Source: a virus. From it: DNA of 31,076 nt. Every line of letters starts with the position of its first letter. The first letter of the stretch is position 1. This document shows, piece after piece, positions 15,513-23,025 of this stretch. Below the pieces are notes generated by a model, which made no database searches, had not been told where the DNA came from, and saw only the letters and a list, made by a program, of their open reading frames with translations. The stretch spans positions 1 through 31,076 of the IMG/VR virus record IMGVR_UViG_3300035664_000056. The stretch is one strand, 5' to 3'. The translations under genes and the position numbers were made by a program.

Positions 15513-16252
15513 TGAAATTGTTTAACTGGATTAATCCTTTATGGATTATAGATACATTCTTTACTATGCGTCTTGAACCAATTACAGCAACTTCAGCATT
15601 AGGTGCTATGTTAGGTGCTGGTGGTACTGCTGCTGCAAATGCAGCTATTACAGGTGCTGGCATAGGTGCATTAGGTAGTGCAGCTACAGGTAGTGACCCA
15701 CTTAAAGGTGCTTTAATAGGTGGTGCATTAGGCGGTGGTGGTTCTTTATTAGGAGCAGGTGGTGGTGCAGTAGGTAGTGCTAGTGAAGCTACAAAAAATG
15801 CTGCTAATGTAGCATCAAATATTACACCTGAAGTAGCCACTACATTTATGAATCAAAATATATCACCATTATTAACAAATGAAGCCACTAGAGCTGCTGC
15901 ATCTTTTAATCCAAGTCAATTTGCTGTTCAAGGATTTTCAGATGGTGTTATGAATCAGTATGCACCAAACTTTGCAGACATTGCTATGGGTAAATCTGCT
16001 GACTTTACAGGTGGTGGTTATGGTGGTAGTTTTTTAAATAATATTGGTCAATCATCTTTAGATGCACTTAAAAACAACCCAGTACAAACAGCAGGCTTAG
16101 GCATGGGCATATATGACAGAATAAATGCTCAACCACAGCAAATGCAAGCACAACCAGCCCAAGTAAGTCGTGGTAAAGGTTCAGTACAATATGAACCATT
16201 ATTAATGACACAAGTACCAAGACGTAGATACCCATTATCATTATTAGGATAA
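15512..16252 (+). CDS. Glycine-rich internal virion protein with hydrophobic leader
   Basis: The start overlaps the previous stop (TAATG). The leader (INPLWIIDTFFTM within the first 20 residues) matches that of the previous gene. Residues about 28-90 are a glycine/alanine-rich, membrane-prone stretch (ALGAMLGAGGTAAANAAITG, then GALIGGALGGGGSLLGAGGG), typical of glycine-zipper helices in phage ejection proteins that enter the host envelope. The C-terminus is polar, Gln-rich and ends with RRRYPLSLLG. It likely belongs to the DNA-ejection set. The family name is unknown to me. Confidence 0.68.
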   Translation: MKLFNWINPLWIIDTFFTMRLEPITATSALGAMLGAGGTAAANAAITGAGIGALGSAATGSDPLKGALIGGALGGGGSLLGAGGGAVGSASEATKNAANVASNITPEVATTFMNQNISPLLTNEATRAAASFNPSQFAVQGFSDGVMNQYAPNFADIAMGKSADFTGGGYGGSFLNNIGQSSLDALKNNPVQTAGLGMGIYDRINAQPQQMQAQPAQVSRGKGSVQYEPLLMTQVPRRRYPLSLLG

Positions 16253-16255
16253 ATC

Positions 16256-17458
16256 ATGGCATTATTTGATAACAACCCATTGTATAACAATATATCATCA
16301 CTTACTAATCCAGTCACATCAGGGCTTGGTGGTTTGTTTGACGGTATGAGTGTATTTGGCACTAGTATACCAACAGGAGTTTTAGGCACTGGTGAAGAAG
16401 ACAAATTACGAAAGCAAGCATTATTACAAGGTTTATTAGGAACTGCCGCAACATATTTAGCTACTCCTAAAAACTTAAACACAGGAAGTGCATTACCATA
16501 CCTAGGAAAAGCATTTTTAGGTGGTATGGGTGCATCTCAAGACGTAGTAGATAAAGCTGTCAGAGCAAAATTATTGGCTGGTAGAGATGATAACTTATAT
16601 AACGTAGATGGTGCTTTAGTAGACAAATCTGGTAAGGTTATATATCAATCACCAACAAAACAACAAAAAAGAGACACTGCTGTTGTAGACGGAGTTGTTG
16701 TTGATGTTAATACAGGTGAAGCAGTCTACACATCTCCTAAACAACAAAAACTTAATACAGATGTTATTGATGTAGGTGGTAAAAAAATTCTTATTAATAA
16801 AGATACTGGCGAAGCAATACAAGAATATAAAACTACTACTCAACCAAAAGAAATAAAATACACAATTCAAAATGATGCAAGTGGTCAAGCTGTTTATGTT
16901 CCAGATACACCTGGCGCACAAGCATTAGATATGCAAGGCAGACCAATAACATATAAACCAGCACTTTCACCAGACCAAGCAAAAAGACAAGAAAAATTAG
17001 AAAAAGCAAAAGAAATTCCAGATTTGCTTAAAGAAGCTGAATCATTATTGCCTAAAGCTACAGGAAGCGGTCTTGGTGCAGCTAGAGATGTTGTAGCAGC
17101 TATTGGTGGAAAATCTACAAAAGGAGCTCAAAATCTTGCATCATTAAAATACATTCAATCTCAACTTATTTTAAAAATGCCTAGACTTGAAGGTCCACAA
17201 GGTGTTCTTGACTTGAAATTATATGAATCAGCAGCAGCAGATATTGGAAATCCTTATGTTCCAGCAGAAACTAAAAAAGCTGCATTAGATACAATTAAAC
17301 GTCTTAGCACTAAATATGATATTAATGAAACACCAAATCAACCTACTCAACAAACTAATGTACAAGCACCTGCTAGCGGATTTAAAGAAGGTGCAAAAAC
17401 TAAGTCTAAAAGTGGTAAACCAATGATATTTAGAAACGGTCAATGGGAGTATGAATAA
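16256..17458 (+). CDS. Ejection / DNA transfer protein with KQQK-DT repeats
   Basis: The 400-residue product starts with a Gly-rich hydrophobic region (about 15-105). Then come short repeats of the form KQQKxDTxVVDxGG with a KILINKDTGEA core (about 133-200), similar to those in phage injection proteins. The C-terminal third has LPKATGSGLGAARD, then LILKMPRLEGPQGVLDLKLY and ESAAADIGNPYVPAETKKAAL. I recall this strongly from prophage 'DNA transfer' proteins. The end is basic with a Trp-Glu-Tyr tail. It probably enters the host with the DNA. The stop overlaps the next ATG as TAATG. Confidence 0.72.
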   Translation: MALFDNNPLYNNISSLTNPVTSGLGGLFDGMSVFGTSIPTGVLGTGEEDKLRKQALLQGLLGTAATYLATPKNLNTGSALPYLGKAFLGGMGASQDVVDKAVRAKLLAGRDDNLYNVDGALVDKSGKVIYQSPTKQQKRDTAVVDGVVVDVNTGEAVYTSPKQQKLNTDVIDVGGKKILINKDTGEAIQEYKTTTQPKEIKYTIQNDASGQAVYVPDTPGAQALDMQGRPITYKPALSPDQAKRQEKLEKAKEIPDLLKEAESLLPKATGSGLGAARDVVAAIGGKSTKGAQNLASLKYIQSQLILKMPRLEGPQGVLDLKLYESAAADIGNPYVPAETKKAALDTIKRLSTKYDINETPNQPTQQTNVQAPASGFKEGAKTKSKSGKPMIFRNGQWEYE

Positions 17459-19020
17459 TGGCTAGAGTTCCTTTAGAAGATTTGCCAAGTAATTTAATGC
17501 CATCTAGTGACCTACCATTAGAATTACCTACAATTAATGTAGTGCCAGAAGATGATTTACCATCATCTATTCTTAAAAAACAAAGAAGTATGACAGAACA
17601 AATAGGTCGTGGTTTAAGTTCTATTGCTAGAGGTGCTGCTGTTCCTGTAACAGGTGCAATTGCTGGTGGTGCATTAGGTGGTCCTGTTGGTGCTATTGCA
17701 GGTGGATTAGCATTACCTGCTGCTGAACTTTTAACTAAAGGTATTAATTTAGCATTGCCAGATAGATATGATATTCCATCTCCTACATCAACAGTAGAAC
17801 AAGGTTTAACTAAATTAGGTTTTCCTGTTCCTGAAACACAAACAGAAAGAGCCTTGCAAGTTGGAGGTAGTGCATTAGGTGGAGTTGGTGGTCAGGTAGG
17901 TGCATTAGGTCAGTTAGCTAAAACAGCTACAACACCTGTTGGTCGTGGTATTGCACAAACATTATCACAACAACCTGTAAGACAAGTTGCAGCAGCATTA
18001 CCTGTAGGTGCTACATCACAATATGTGGCAGAAGAAACAGGTAGTCCTTTAGTTGGTATGGCAGCAGGTATTGCAGCAGGAATACCATTTGCTGTTGGTG
18101 CTAAAGGTACATTACAAGCTCCTACTGTTCAAGAATTAAAAGGACAAGCTGGTCAACAATACAAGTTTGCTGAAGATGTAGGTGCTGTGTTTAAAAAGAA
18201 CTCCTATAATCAATTTGCTAATAAACTAGAATCAACATTAGCTAAAGAAGGTTTAGATAAAACATTACAGCCTAGAGTGTTTGCAGCGTTAGAAAGAATT
18301 AAAGACACTAAAAACTCTAATGTAACGCTTGAAAACATGGAAATATTAAGGCGTATTGGTCAAGCAGCAGGTTCTAGTGCAGACGCATCTGAAAGACGTT
18401 TATCAAGTATTATGATTGATAACCTAGACGACTTTGTAGAAAATGCTCAACCTGGTCAATTATCTAAAGGTTCGTCAGAAGCTGTAAGAGCTTTAACAGA
18501 CGCTAGAGAATTATGGAAACGTGCTAAGAAAACAGAAATTATTGATGACTTAGTAGCAAGTGCAGAATTGCGTGCAGAAGCAAATTATAATCAGTCAGGT
18601 ATAGAAAATGCACTAAGACGTAAATTAGTTAATCTTGCAGATAACCCTAAAAAATTAAGAGCATTTAGTAAAGAAGAGCAAGAATTAATTAAATCTACAG
18701 CTAAAGGTGGTTCAGTACAAAATGCTTTGCGTTTATTTGGTAAACTTGCACCAACAGGAGCTATCTCTGCTGGTATATCTGGAGGAGCTGGTTTTGTAGC
18801 AGGTGGTCCAATGGGTGCTATAGGCTTACCTATTATAGGTGGTGCAGCTAGACAAGGTGCTACACAATTAGGTTTGCGTAACATAGAACAATTACGTAAT
18901 AGACTTGCTACAGGAAATGCTCCTATTCCACAAGTATCTACTAGAAGTCTTATTGGTGCTAGAGAAGTTGCAGCACCTATTATTAACCCTATCACAGGAT
19001 TATTATCAGAGGAACAGTAA
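17458..19020 (+). CDS. Large ejection protein with glycine-zipper membrane segments
   Basis: This 520-residue protein has several Gly/Ala-rich hydrophobic segments: residues about 60-90 (IAGGALGGPVGAIAGGLALP), about 150-165, about 198-215, and about 430-465 (ISAGISGGAGFVAGGPMGAI). Between them lies a long, mostly helical polar domain (about 225-425). This order is usual for podovirus internal proteins that form a channel across the host envelope during DNA entry. No transglycosylase motif is visible. It overlaps the preceding gene (TAATG) and the small gene after it (TAATG). It is the last and longest of the ejection set. Confidence 0.7.
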   Translation: MARVPLEDLPSNLMPSSDLPLELPTINVVPEDDLPSSILKKQRSMTEQIGRGLSSIARGAAVPVTGAIAGGALGGPVGAIAGGLALPAAELLTKGINLALPDRYDIPSPTSTVEQGLTKLGFPVPETQTERALQVGGSALGGVGGQVGALGQLAKTATTPVGRGIAQTLSQQPVRQVAAALPVGATSQYVAEETGSPLVGMAAGIAAGIPFAVGAKGTLQAPTVQELKGQAGQQYKFAEDVGAVFKKNSYNQFANKLESTLAKEGLDKTLQPRVFAALERIKDTKNSNVTLENMEILRRIGQAAGSSADASERRLSSIMIDNLDDFVENAQPGQLSKGSSEAVRALTDARELWKRAKKTEIIDDLVASAELRAEANYNQSGIENALRRKLVNLADNPKKLRAFSKEEQELIKSTAKGGSVQNALRLFGKLAPTGAISAGISGGAGFVAGGPMGAIGLPIIGGAARQGATQLGLRNIEQLRNRLATGNAPIPQVSTRSLIGAREVAAPIINPITGLLSEEQ

Positions 19021-19178
19021 TGGTTAAGTTAGATACAGAAGCTAAACTAAATACGCATGAAGAGATTTGTGCGTTACGCTATGAACAAATAAACGCAAGA
19101 CTTAAGCGTTTAGAGCAAATACTTTTAGGCACAGCAGGTTTCGTTATTGTATTTTTGTTGACACAATTTACAAAATGA
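19020..19178 (+). CDS. XhlA-like small lysis protein (coil plus one membrane helix)
   Basis: This 52-codon gene overlaps the previous stop (TAATG) and the next start (ATGA). The product has a charged helix with AKLNTHEEICALRYEQINAR, then KRLEQIL and one C-terminal membrane segment (GTAGFVIVFLLTQF). The layout, amphipathic coil followed by a single membrane helix at the end, matches the XhlA type of phage lysis or holin-associated proteins. Its place before a metallopeptidase and a holin supports this. A spanin component is the main alternative, but no lipobox is visible. Confidence 0.72.
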   Translation: MVKLDTEAKLNTHEEICALRYEQINARLKRLEQILLGTAGFVIVFLLTQFTK

Positions 19179-19534
19179 CATTTATCACAGAGAACAATAT
19201 AGCAAACCTATATTCAGCTCTGATAGAAATGCCTATATTTGACGAATATAAACTACCGCCATCATCTAAAGTAGACTTTGTAATAGTGCATGACGATACT
19301 ATATGTGGACAATATGAACCACCAGAACAAGGTGACCCTCATATTATTACTATATCTACTGCACGTCATTCTCATCTCTATCCTGTCTTAATGACTCTAT
19401 GCCATGAGATTATCCACATGTGCGTATATTTAGACTCACCTAAAACAGAACAGTATGCTAGTCATAAAGGTTTATTCTTAAAACTACAAAAGCGTGTAGC
19501 CAAGATGTATGGCTTTGACCCTAAGGAACTATAA
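19175..19534 (+). CDS. SprT-like zinc metallopeptidase
   Basis: The 119-residue product carries the zinc-binding HEIIH (77-81) inside TLCHEIIHMCVYL, with His97 in ASHKGLF as the likely third ligand and Glu78 as catalytic base. After it comes VAKMYGFDPKEL, the end typical of small SprT-like phage proteins. In cells SprT/Spartan proteases cut DNA-bound proteins, but phage versions have no proven substrate. The gene overlaps both neighbours (ATGA and 1-base TAATG) within the lysis-like cluster, so a role in lysis timing or in clearing bound protein before packaging could be considered. The fold call is solid; the function is open. Confidence 0.85.
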   Translation: MTFITENNIANLYSALIEMPIFDEYKLPPSSKVDFVIVHDDTICGQYEPPEQGDPHIITISTARHSHLYPVLMTLCHEIIHMCVYLDSPKTEQYASHKGLFLKLQKRVAKMYGFDPKEL

Positions 19535-19899
19535 TGGACCCAATCACCATGTTATCTGCTTTTGCTCCAGTCGTAATGGACTTAGGCAAATCTCTTATTA
19601 ATCGTTTTATAGCACCTGACCAATTCAAGCCAGCCACTATAGAACAGTATTCACAAATGAAATCTATTGACTTAGAGTTCTTTAAGGTAATGAATGAAGC
19701 AGGCTCAGGTAACCCATCTTATCCTTGGGTAGAAGCTATTACTAGACTTATGCGACCTATGATTGGTCTTATCGTATTAGGCACATGGGCTACAATGCAC
19801 CTACAAGGTATGGCTACACAAGAAGTAGATAACTTTGCTAGTGCTGTAGGATTCTATTTATTTGGTGAACGTAGTCTGTTCTATATCAAAAAGAAATGA
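19534..19899 (+). CDS. Holin, three-membrane-helix family
   Basis: The 121-residue product carries the stretch SGNPSYPWVEAITRLMRPMI, followed by membrane helix GLIVLGTWATMHL and the final FASAVGFYLFGERSLFYI. I recall exactly this order from the 3TM holin family of phages. An N-terminal hydrophobic helix (MLSAFAPVVMDLGKSL) completes it. Holins collect in the host inner membrane and open it at a set time, releasing or activating the cell-wall enzyme. The gene sits just before a small membrane protein and the DUF5675 gene. Confidence 0.85.
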   Translation: MDPITMLSAFAPVVMDLGKSLINRFIAPDQFKPATIEQYSQMKSIDLEFFKVMNEAGSGNPSYPWVEAITRLMRPMIGLIVLGTWATMHLQGMATQEVDNFASAVGFYLFGERSLFYIKKK

Positions 19900-20054
19900 T
19901 ATTTCTAAACATACTTAACTTTGTTGGCTTATCTATACTTAAATTTATTGTAGTAGGAATGTTATTGCTAGTCATGGGTATTGCTTTAATATTTATGGCA
20001 ATTATGGATTATCTTACTATTTTTTTAAAGTACATTAACTCTTATGTTGATTGA
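19896..20054 (+). CDS. Small membrane protein, possible second holin factor
   Basis: This 52-codon gene starts ATGA over the holin stop and ends inside the next gene (11-base overlap). The product is almost entirely hydrophobic: NFVGLSILKFIVVGMLLLVM, then GIALIFMAIM and a short tail with LKYINSYVD. It has one or two membrane helices and few charges. Position next to the holin suggests a holin partner, antiholin or host-membrane effector. There is no family I recognise, but tight coupling on both sides supports expression. Confidence 0.65.
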   Translation: MIFLNILNFVGLSILKFIVVGMLLLVMGIALIFMAIMDYLTIFLKYINSYVD

Positions 20055-20433
20055 AGTTAAAAGGTTTGAATTTAAAGATACACATACTATAGGCAAGATG
20101 TATGTAGACGGTGTATATGAGTGTTATACGTTAGAAGATGTAGTTAGAAATGGCACTAAAGTCTTAGGTAAGACTGCTATCCCTGCTGGTGAATATAAAC
20201 TTATTATAGACGCTTCTGTACGATTTAAACAAGACATGCCACACATACTAAACGTTCCTGACTTCACAGGCGTTCGTATTCATTCAGGCAACACTTCAGC
20301 AGATACAGACGGATGTATATTACTTGGCTCAACATGGGCAGGTAAAGACTTCATAGGTAATTCTAAAATAGCTTATAAGAAGTTCTTTGACAAACTAAAG
20401 AAAGCTAAAACAGCTACTATTAAGATATGCTAG
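20044..20433 (+). CDS. DUF5675 protein, candidate cell-wall enzyme
   Basis: The 129-residue product shows CYTLEDVVRNG, then KTAIPAGEYKL, VPDFTGVRIHSGNT and DTDGCILLG. The invariant His-Ser-Gly-Asn-Thr and Asp-Gly-Cys stretch (about 77-93) belongs to the DUF5675 family, which I remember as having an L,D-transpeptidase-like arrangement with a His and a Cys. It may act on peptidoglycan. It sits next to holin genes, where an endolysin is expected, but catalysis has not been shown as far as I know. Overlaps tie it to both flanking small genes. Confidence 0.78.
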   Translation: MLIEVKRFEFKDTHTIGKMYVDGVYECYTLEDVVRNGTKVLGKTAIPAGEYKLIIDASVRFKQDMPHILNVPDFTGVRIHSGNTSADTDGCILLGSTWAGKDFIGNSKIAYKKFFDKLKKAKTATIKIC

Positions 20434-20534
20434 ATTATCTTATCTGCGATATCCTTTGTGCTATAGACCACTTTAAATATGTATTACTCATGTTAATTAT
20501 TTATCTAGTATATAATAAAGTATCTCAACTTTAG
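20427..20534 (+). CDS. 35-residue membrane peptide
   Basis: The ATG lies 7 bases inside the end of the DUF5675 gene and the stop is 8 bases before the exonuclease gene. The predicted peptide starts MLDYLICDILCAIDHF and has a membrane helix (YVLLMLIIYLVY). No clear ribosome site is seen, but the overlap could couple translation. It may be a lysis-cluster membrane peptide or chance; the fact that it exactly fills the gap is the best support. Confidence 0.45.
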   Translation: MLDYLICDILCAIDHFKYVLLMLIIYLVYNKVSQL

Positions 20535-20542
20535 AGACTACT

Positions 20543-21280
20543 ATGAAAATATTATTAATTGATATAGAAGTAGCACCAAATACTGCTCATGTCTGGGGTA
20601 TCTTTGACCAGAACATCTCTATAAACCAATTACTAGAATCATCTTATACTTTATGTTATGCAGCCAAGTGGTACGGTGAATCTAAAATTATGTTTGACTC
20701 TATCCAAAAATCTGGCAAACAAAAGATGCTAGACTCTGTGCATAAACTTCTTGATGAAGCAGATGCCATAGTCCACTACAACGGTTCTAGGTTTGATATA
20801 CCAATACTACATAAAGAGTTTTTATTATCTGGTATGCCGCCTCCAGCACCATCCAAACAGATAGATTTATTACAAGTAGCTCGTAGACAGTTTAGATTTG
20901 TTTCTAACAAACTAGATTATGTTGCACAGGCTTTAGGATTAGGTAGTAAAACAGCACATGAAGGTCATACTTTATGGGTCAAGTGTATGAATGATGACCG
21001 TAAGGCATGGAAAATTATGGAAGAATATAATAAAAATGATGTTATATTACTTGAGAAAGTCTACGATAAATTTAAGGGTTGGATTAAACAACATCCAAAT
21101 CATAACGCATATTCTGCTGACGTTTGTTGTCCTAATTGTGCTTCACGCAAATTACAATCTCGTGGAACTCAAAGAAGTAGAACTGCTATCTATCAACGCT
21201 TTCAATGTCAAAATTGTGGGTCGTGGGCAAGGTCTGTTAAATCAGAAAAGATTGCCAAAGATTCTTTAGTAAATATATAG
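20543..21280 (+). CDS. DEDDy 3'-5' exonuclease fused to a zinc ribbon
   Basis: Residues 1-175 form an RNase H-like exonuclease of the YprB type. Motif I is LLIDIEVAP with Asp7 and Glu9, motif II is VHYNGSRFDIPIL with Asp85, and motif III is Tyr162-xxx-Asp166 in YNKNDVILL, so it is of the DEDDy class. Residues 195-230 are a separate zinc ribbon with CPNC (196-199) and CQNC (222-225), spaced by basic residues that could contact nucleic acid. It probably trims DNA or RNA ends. It lies on the late strand behind the lysis genes, away from the other replication genes. The start has only a weak ribosome site (AGAGACTACT). Confidence 0.82.
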   Translation: MKILLIDIEVAPNTAHVWGIFDQNISINQLLESSYTLCYAAKWYGESKIMFDSIQKSGKQKMLDSVHKLLDEADAIVHYNGSRFDIPILHKEFLLSGMPPPAPSKQIDLLQVARRQFRFVSNKLDYVAQALGLGSKTAHEGHTLWVKCMNDDRKAWKIMEEYNKNDVILLEKVYDKFKGWIKQHPNHNAYSADVCCPNCASRKLQSRGTQRSRTAIYQRFQCQNCGSWARSVKSEKIAKDSLVNI

Positions 21281-21287
21281 GACAATT

Positions 21288-21464
21288 ATGCAACGTTCAG
21301 ATGTAGAAATTATATGTAATCACATGCTAGGCAGAATGATTGTATCTTGTGAAGCATTACATGGCGATAGCACTATTGTCATTCAGCTAGATGATGACTC
21401 GCTTATAGAAATTAGTGGCGAGGAATTATCGCTCTACTCCGAACTTACTCCATTAGATGATTAA
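21288..21464 (+). CDS. Small acidic phage protein, unknown
   Basis: This 58-codon gene lies 7 bases after the exonuclease gene, with AGGACAATT before the ATG. The product is acidic, with MLGRMIVSCEALHGDSTIVI followed by an Asp-Asp-Asp turn, ISGEELSLYSEL and a final Asp-Asp. Alternating hydrophobic residues suggest a small beta sheet. Small acidic beta proteins of this kind can be inhibitors or DNA mimics, but I do not recognise it. Confidence 0.6.
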   Translation: MQRSDVEIICNHMLGRMIVSCEALHGDSTIVIQLDDDSLIEISGEELSLYSELTPLDD

Positions 21465-21476
21465 AAGGAAATTAAT

Positions 21477-22421
21477 ATGAAAGTAATTAGAGGTCTTGTT
21501 GTTGATGACAATGGAAATCCATTGCCTAATGTACCACAACTTACAAAACAAGATATTAAAGAGATGGCTCAACTTGCTGCATCTGGAGCGTCTATGGTAT
21601 ATCCTCCTATTGGTATTCCGTTAGGTGCTTATGAAGCATATCAAGGTTATGCTAACCAAAATCCTATTCAAGGTTTATTAGGTGGATTAACTGCTGGTTT
21701 AGGAGCATTGGGTACTGTTGCACAAGCACCTGGTATGGCATTAAAATATGCAGAAGGACAGCGTAAAATGTCTCCTGTAAATCTTAATATTGAAGCTACA
21801 TCTCCAAGTATATTACAAAAAGCTAGTGAAACAGCAGGTGGTCGTGCATTATCAGATTTAAGATATGGAGCTGCTCAAGAAGGTGCTGCTGCTAAAGGTA
21901 TGCAGTATGCCAATGTACCTCCATCTAAAGTGCAAGGTGTATGGGTAGACCCAGCAAGTAACGTAGAGGAATTTAATAGAGTATATAGTCAAGACTTAGG
22001 TCCTATTAATAGAATGAATATTCAAAAATCTTCACCATTACAAGAATATGCTCAATCAATGGGAGGCGACTTAGGTCAATGGGGAGTAGGAGCTACACGT
22101 TTTACTAAGATACCTATGAACTTAAACAAAAATGCAGCTAATGGTATTTTATTTGAAAACGTATCATCTAAACAAATTATTGATGCTGGTAAAAAACTTA
22201 ACCCTAAAGGTGGAGTGGTATCAGCAACACCTAATGGTGGTATGTTAGTGTTTGACCCTAATGGTGCTATGACTGCTAAACAGTTAGCTAGTGAATTAAA
22301 AGGCGTAGCTAAGAGTCCTAAATTTGGACTCCTAGATTCTGCCTATTATGATACGAGTGCATTTACACAAGGTCAGTACATGAACCCAGTAGATACTCTA
22401 ATCAAAGGATTAGGGTATTAA
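21477..22421 (+). CDS. Unknown 314-residue protein ending the late region
   Basis: AAAAGGAAATT precedes the ATG. The product begins KVIRGLVVDDNGNPLPNVPQ and then has a Gly/Ala-rich stretch (about 35-90: GASMVYPPIGIPLGAYEAYQ, then GLLGGLTAGLGALGTVAQ) like the ejection proteins. The C-terminal 200 residues look like a folded domain with FNRVYSQDLGPINRMNIQK, GQWGVGATRFTKIPMN and FGLLDSAYYDTSAF. A virion-associated effector or ejection protein would fit, but there is no recognised family. The end overlaps a minus-strand gene by 12 bases and carries a terminator-like hairpin. Confidence 0.7.
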   Translation: MKVIRGLVVDDNGNPLPNVPQLTKQDIKEMAQLAASGASMVYPPIGIPLGAYEAYQGYANQNPIQGLLGGLTAGLGALGTVAQAPGMALKYAEGQRKMSPVNLNIEATSPSILQKASETAGGRALSDLRYGAAQEGAAAKGMQYANVPPSKVQGVWVDPASNVEEFNRVYSQDLGPINRMNIQKSSPLQEYAQSMGGDLGQWGVGATRFTKIPMNLNKNAANGILFENVSSKQIIDAGKKLNPKGGVVSATPNGGMLVFDPNGAMTAKQLASELKGVAKSPKFGLLDSAYYDTSAFTQGQYMNPVDTLIKGLGY

Positions 22422-22428
22422 CTTTTTT
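22395..22428 (+). terminator. Likely terminator of late transcription
   Basis: ACTCTAATC (22395-22403) pairs with GATTAGGGT (22408-22416) over an AAAG loop, with one T-G pair. Six T follow at 22423-22428 after a 6-base gap. It lies at the point where + and minus genes converge, inside the last codons of the + gene. The gap before the T-run weakens the call. Confidence 0.55.
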
Positions 22429-22586
22429 ACAATATCATCCAATTGTGAATATACAAGAAGCTGTACATGACGTTTAAGATGACTTCTATTTAAGTCTTTA
22501 TCATTACTTAAATCTACTTTGTTTTTTAAAATAGACTGTACAGCCTTTGTTAAGTACTTAGTAAAAGTGTTGATATTACACCTCAC
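22410..22586 (-). CDS. Small basic protein of unknown function
   Basis: I choose the GTG at 22586, with GGAAAG just upstream, over the longer frame that would begin inside the previous gene. This gives 58 residues and an 11-base overlap with the gene before it. The product has NINTFTKYLTKAVQSILKNK, then a charged NDKDLNRSHLKRHVQLLVY and a final DDIVKKLIP: helical, basic, no membrane segment. It closes the left minus-strand operon. No family is recognised. Confidence 0.6.
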   Translation of the reverse strand: MRCNINTFTKYLTKAVQSILKNKVDLSNDKDLNRSHLKRHVQLLVYSQLDDIVKKLIP

Positions 22587-23025
22587 TTTCTTTCCAAGTA
22601 TTACCATTTGCAATACTCCTATCATTAAAACCACCAACTAATAAATACTCTTTATATGGCTGTGTTTTATCTTCAGTCAATACATAAGGTTTATTATATT
22701 TGCCAATATTAATGTCAATATAAAAGGCAGTATTAAAGTAGTCAATTTGTGAGTTTGACTCATCATACCATTCACCAACCAATTTTATAGTATCTAATAC
22801 TTCGTTTAAAAATTGTTTAGCTTTTCCTTCATAATGACTAGCAACATGATAAACATTCACTTGTTGATGAGTGCTACCAAAATTAATATCACCGGATACA
22901 ACATTTACTACTAATGTTGAATGATATGAATTTCTAGCTAATGTTGCTTTAATACCATATTTTTTAAATATAGGTTTTAATGCAGCATGTATTTTTGTTT
23001 TAGTTTCAGTATTAATGTAAGCCAT
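22576..23025 (-). CDS. LPD29-like protein, unknown role
   Basis: The 149-residue product begins INTETKTKIHAALKPIFKKY, followed by ATLARNSYHSTLVVNVVSGD, VNVYHVASHY and a FLNEVLDTIK helix, then YFNTAFYIDINIGKYNKPY. I recall a family of mobile-element and phage proteins (large polyvalent protein-associated domain 29) with the same opening and the 'S-H-S-x-V-V-V-x-S-G-x-I-F' type of strand. Function there is not established. Its start overlaps the clamp stop as TAATG, so it is probably made together with the clamp. Medium confidence for the family, high for the gene. Confidence 0.75.
   Translation of the reverse strand: MAYINTETKTKIHAALKPIFKKYGIKATLARNSYHSTLVVNVVSGDINFGSTHQQVNVYHVASHYEGKAKQFLNEVLDTIKLVGEWYDESNSQIDYFNTAFYIDINIGKYNKPYVLTEDKTQPYKEYLLVGGFNDRSIANGNTWKESEV

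Noticed and set aside
19410-19418. TTATCCACA, a perfect DnaA box
   Set aside because: A single copy inside the HEIIH codons of the metallopeptidase gene, with no second box or AT-rich unwinding region; most likely chance.
22707-22740. TTGACA followed after 16 bases by TAATAA on the minus strand
   Set aside because: It lies inside the coding sequence of the LPD29-like gene (codons for Asp-Ile-Asn-Ile) and would serve only the 58-residue gene; probably chance.
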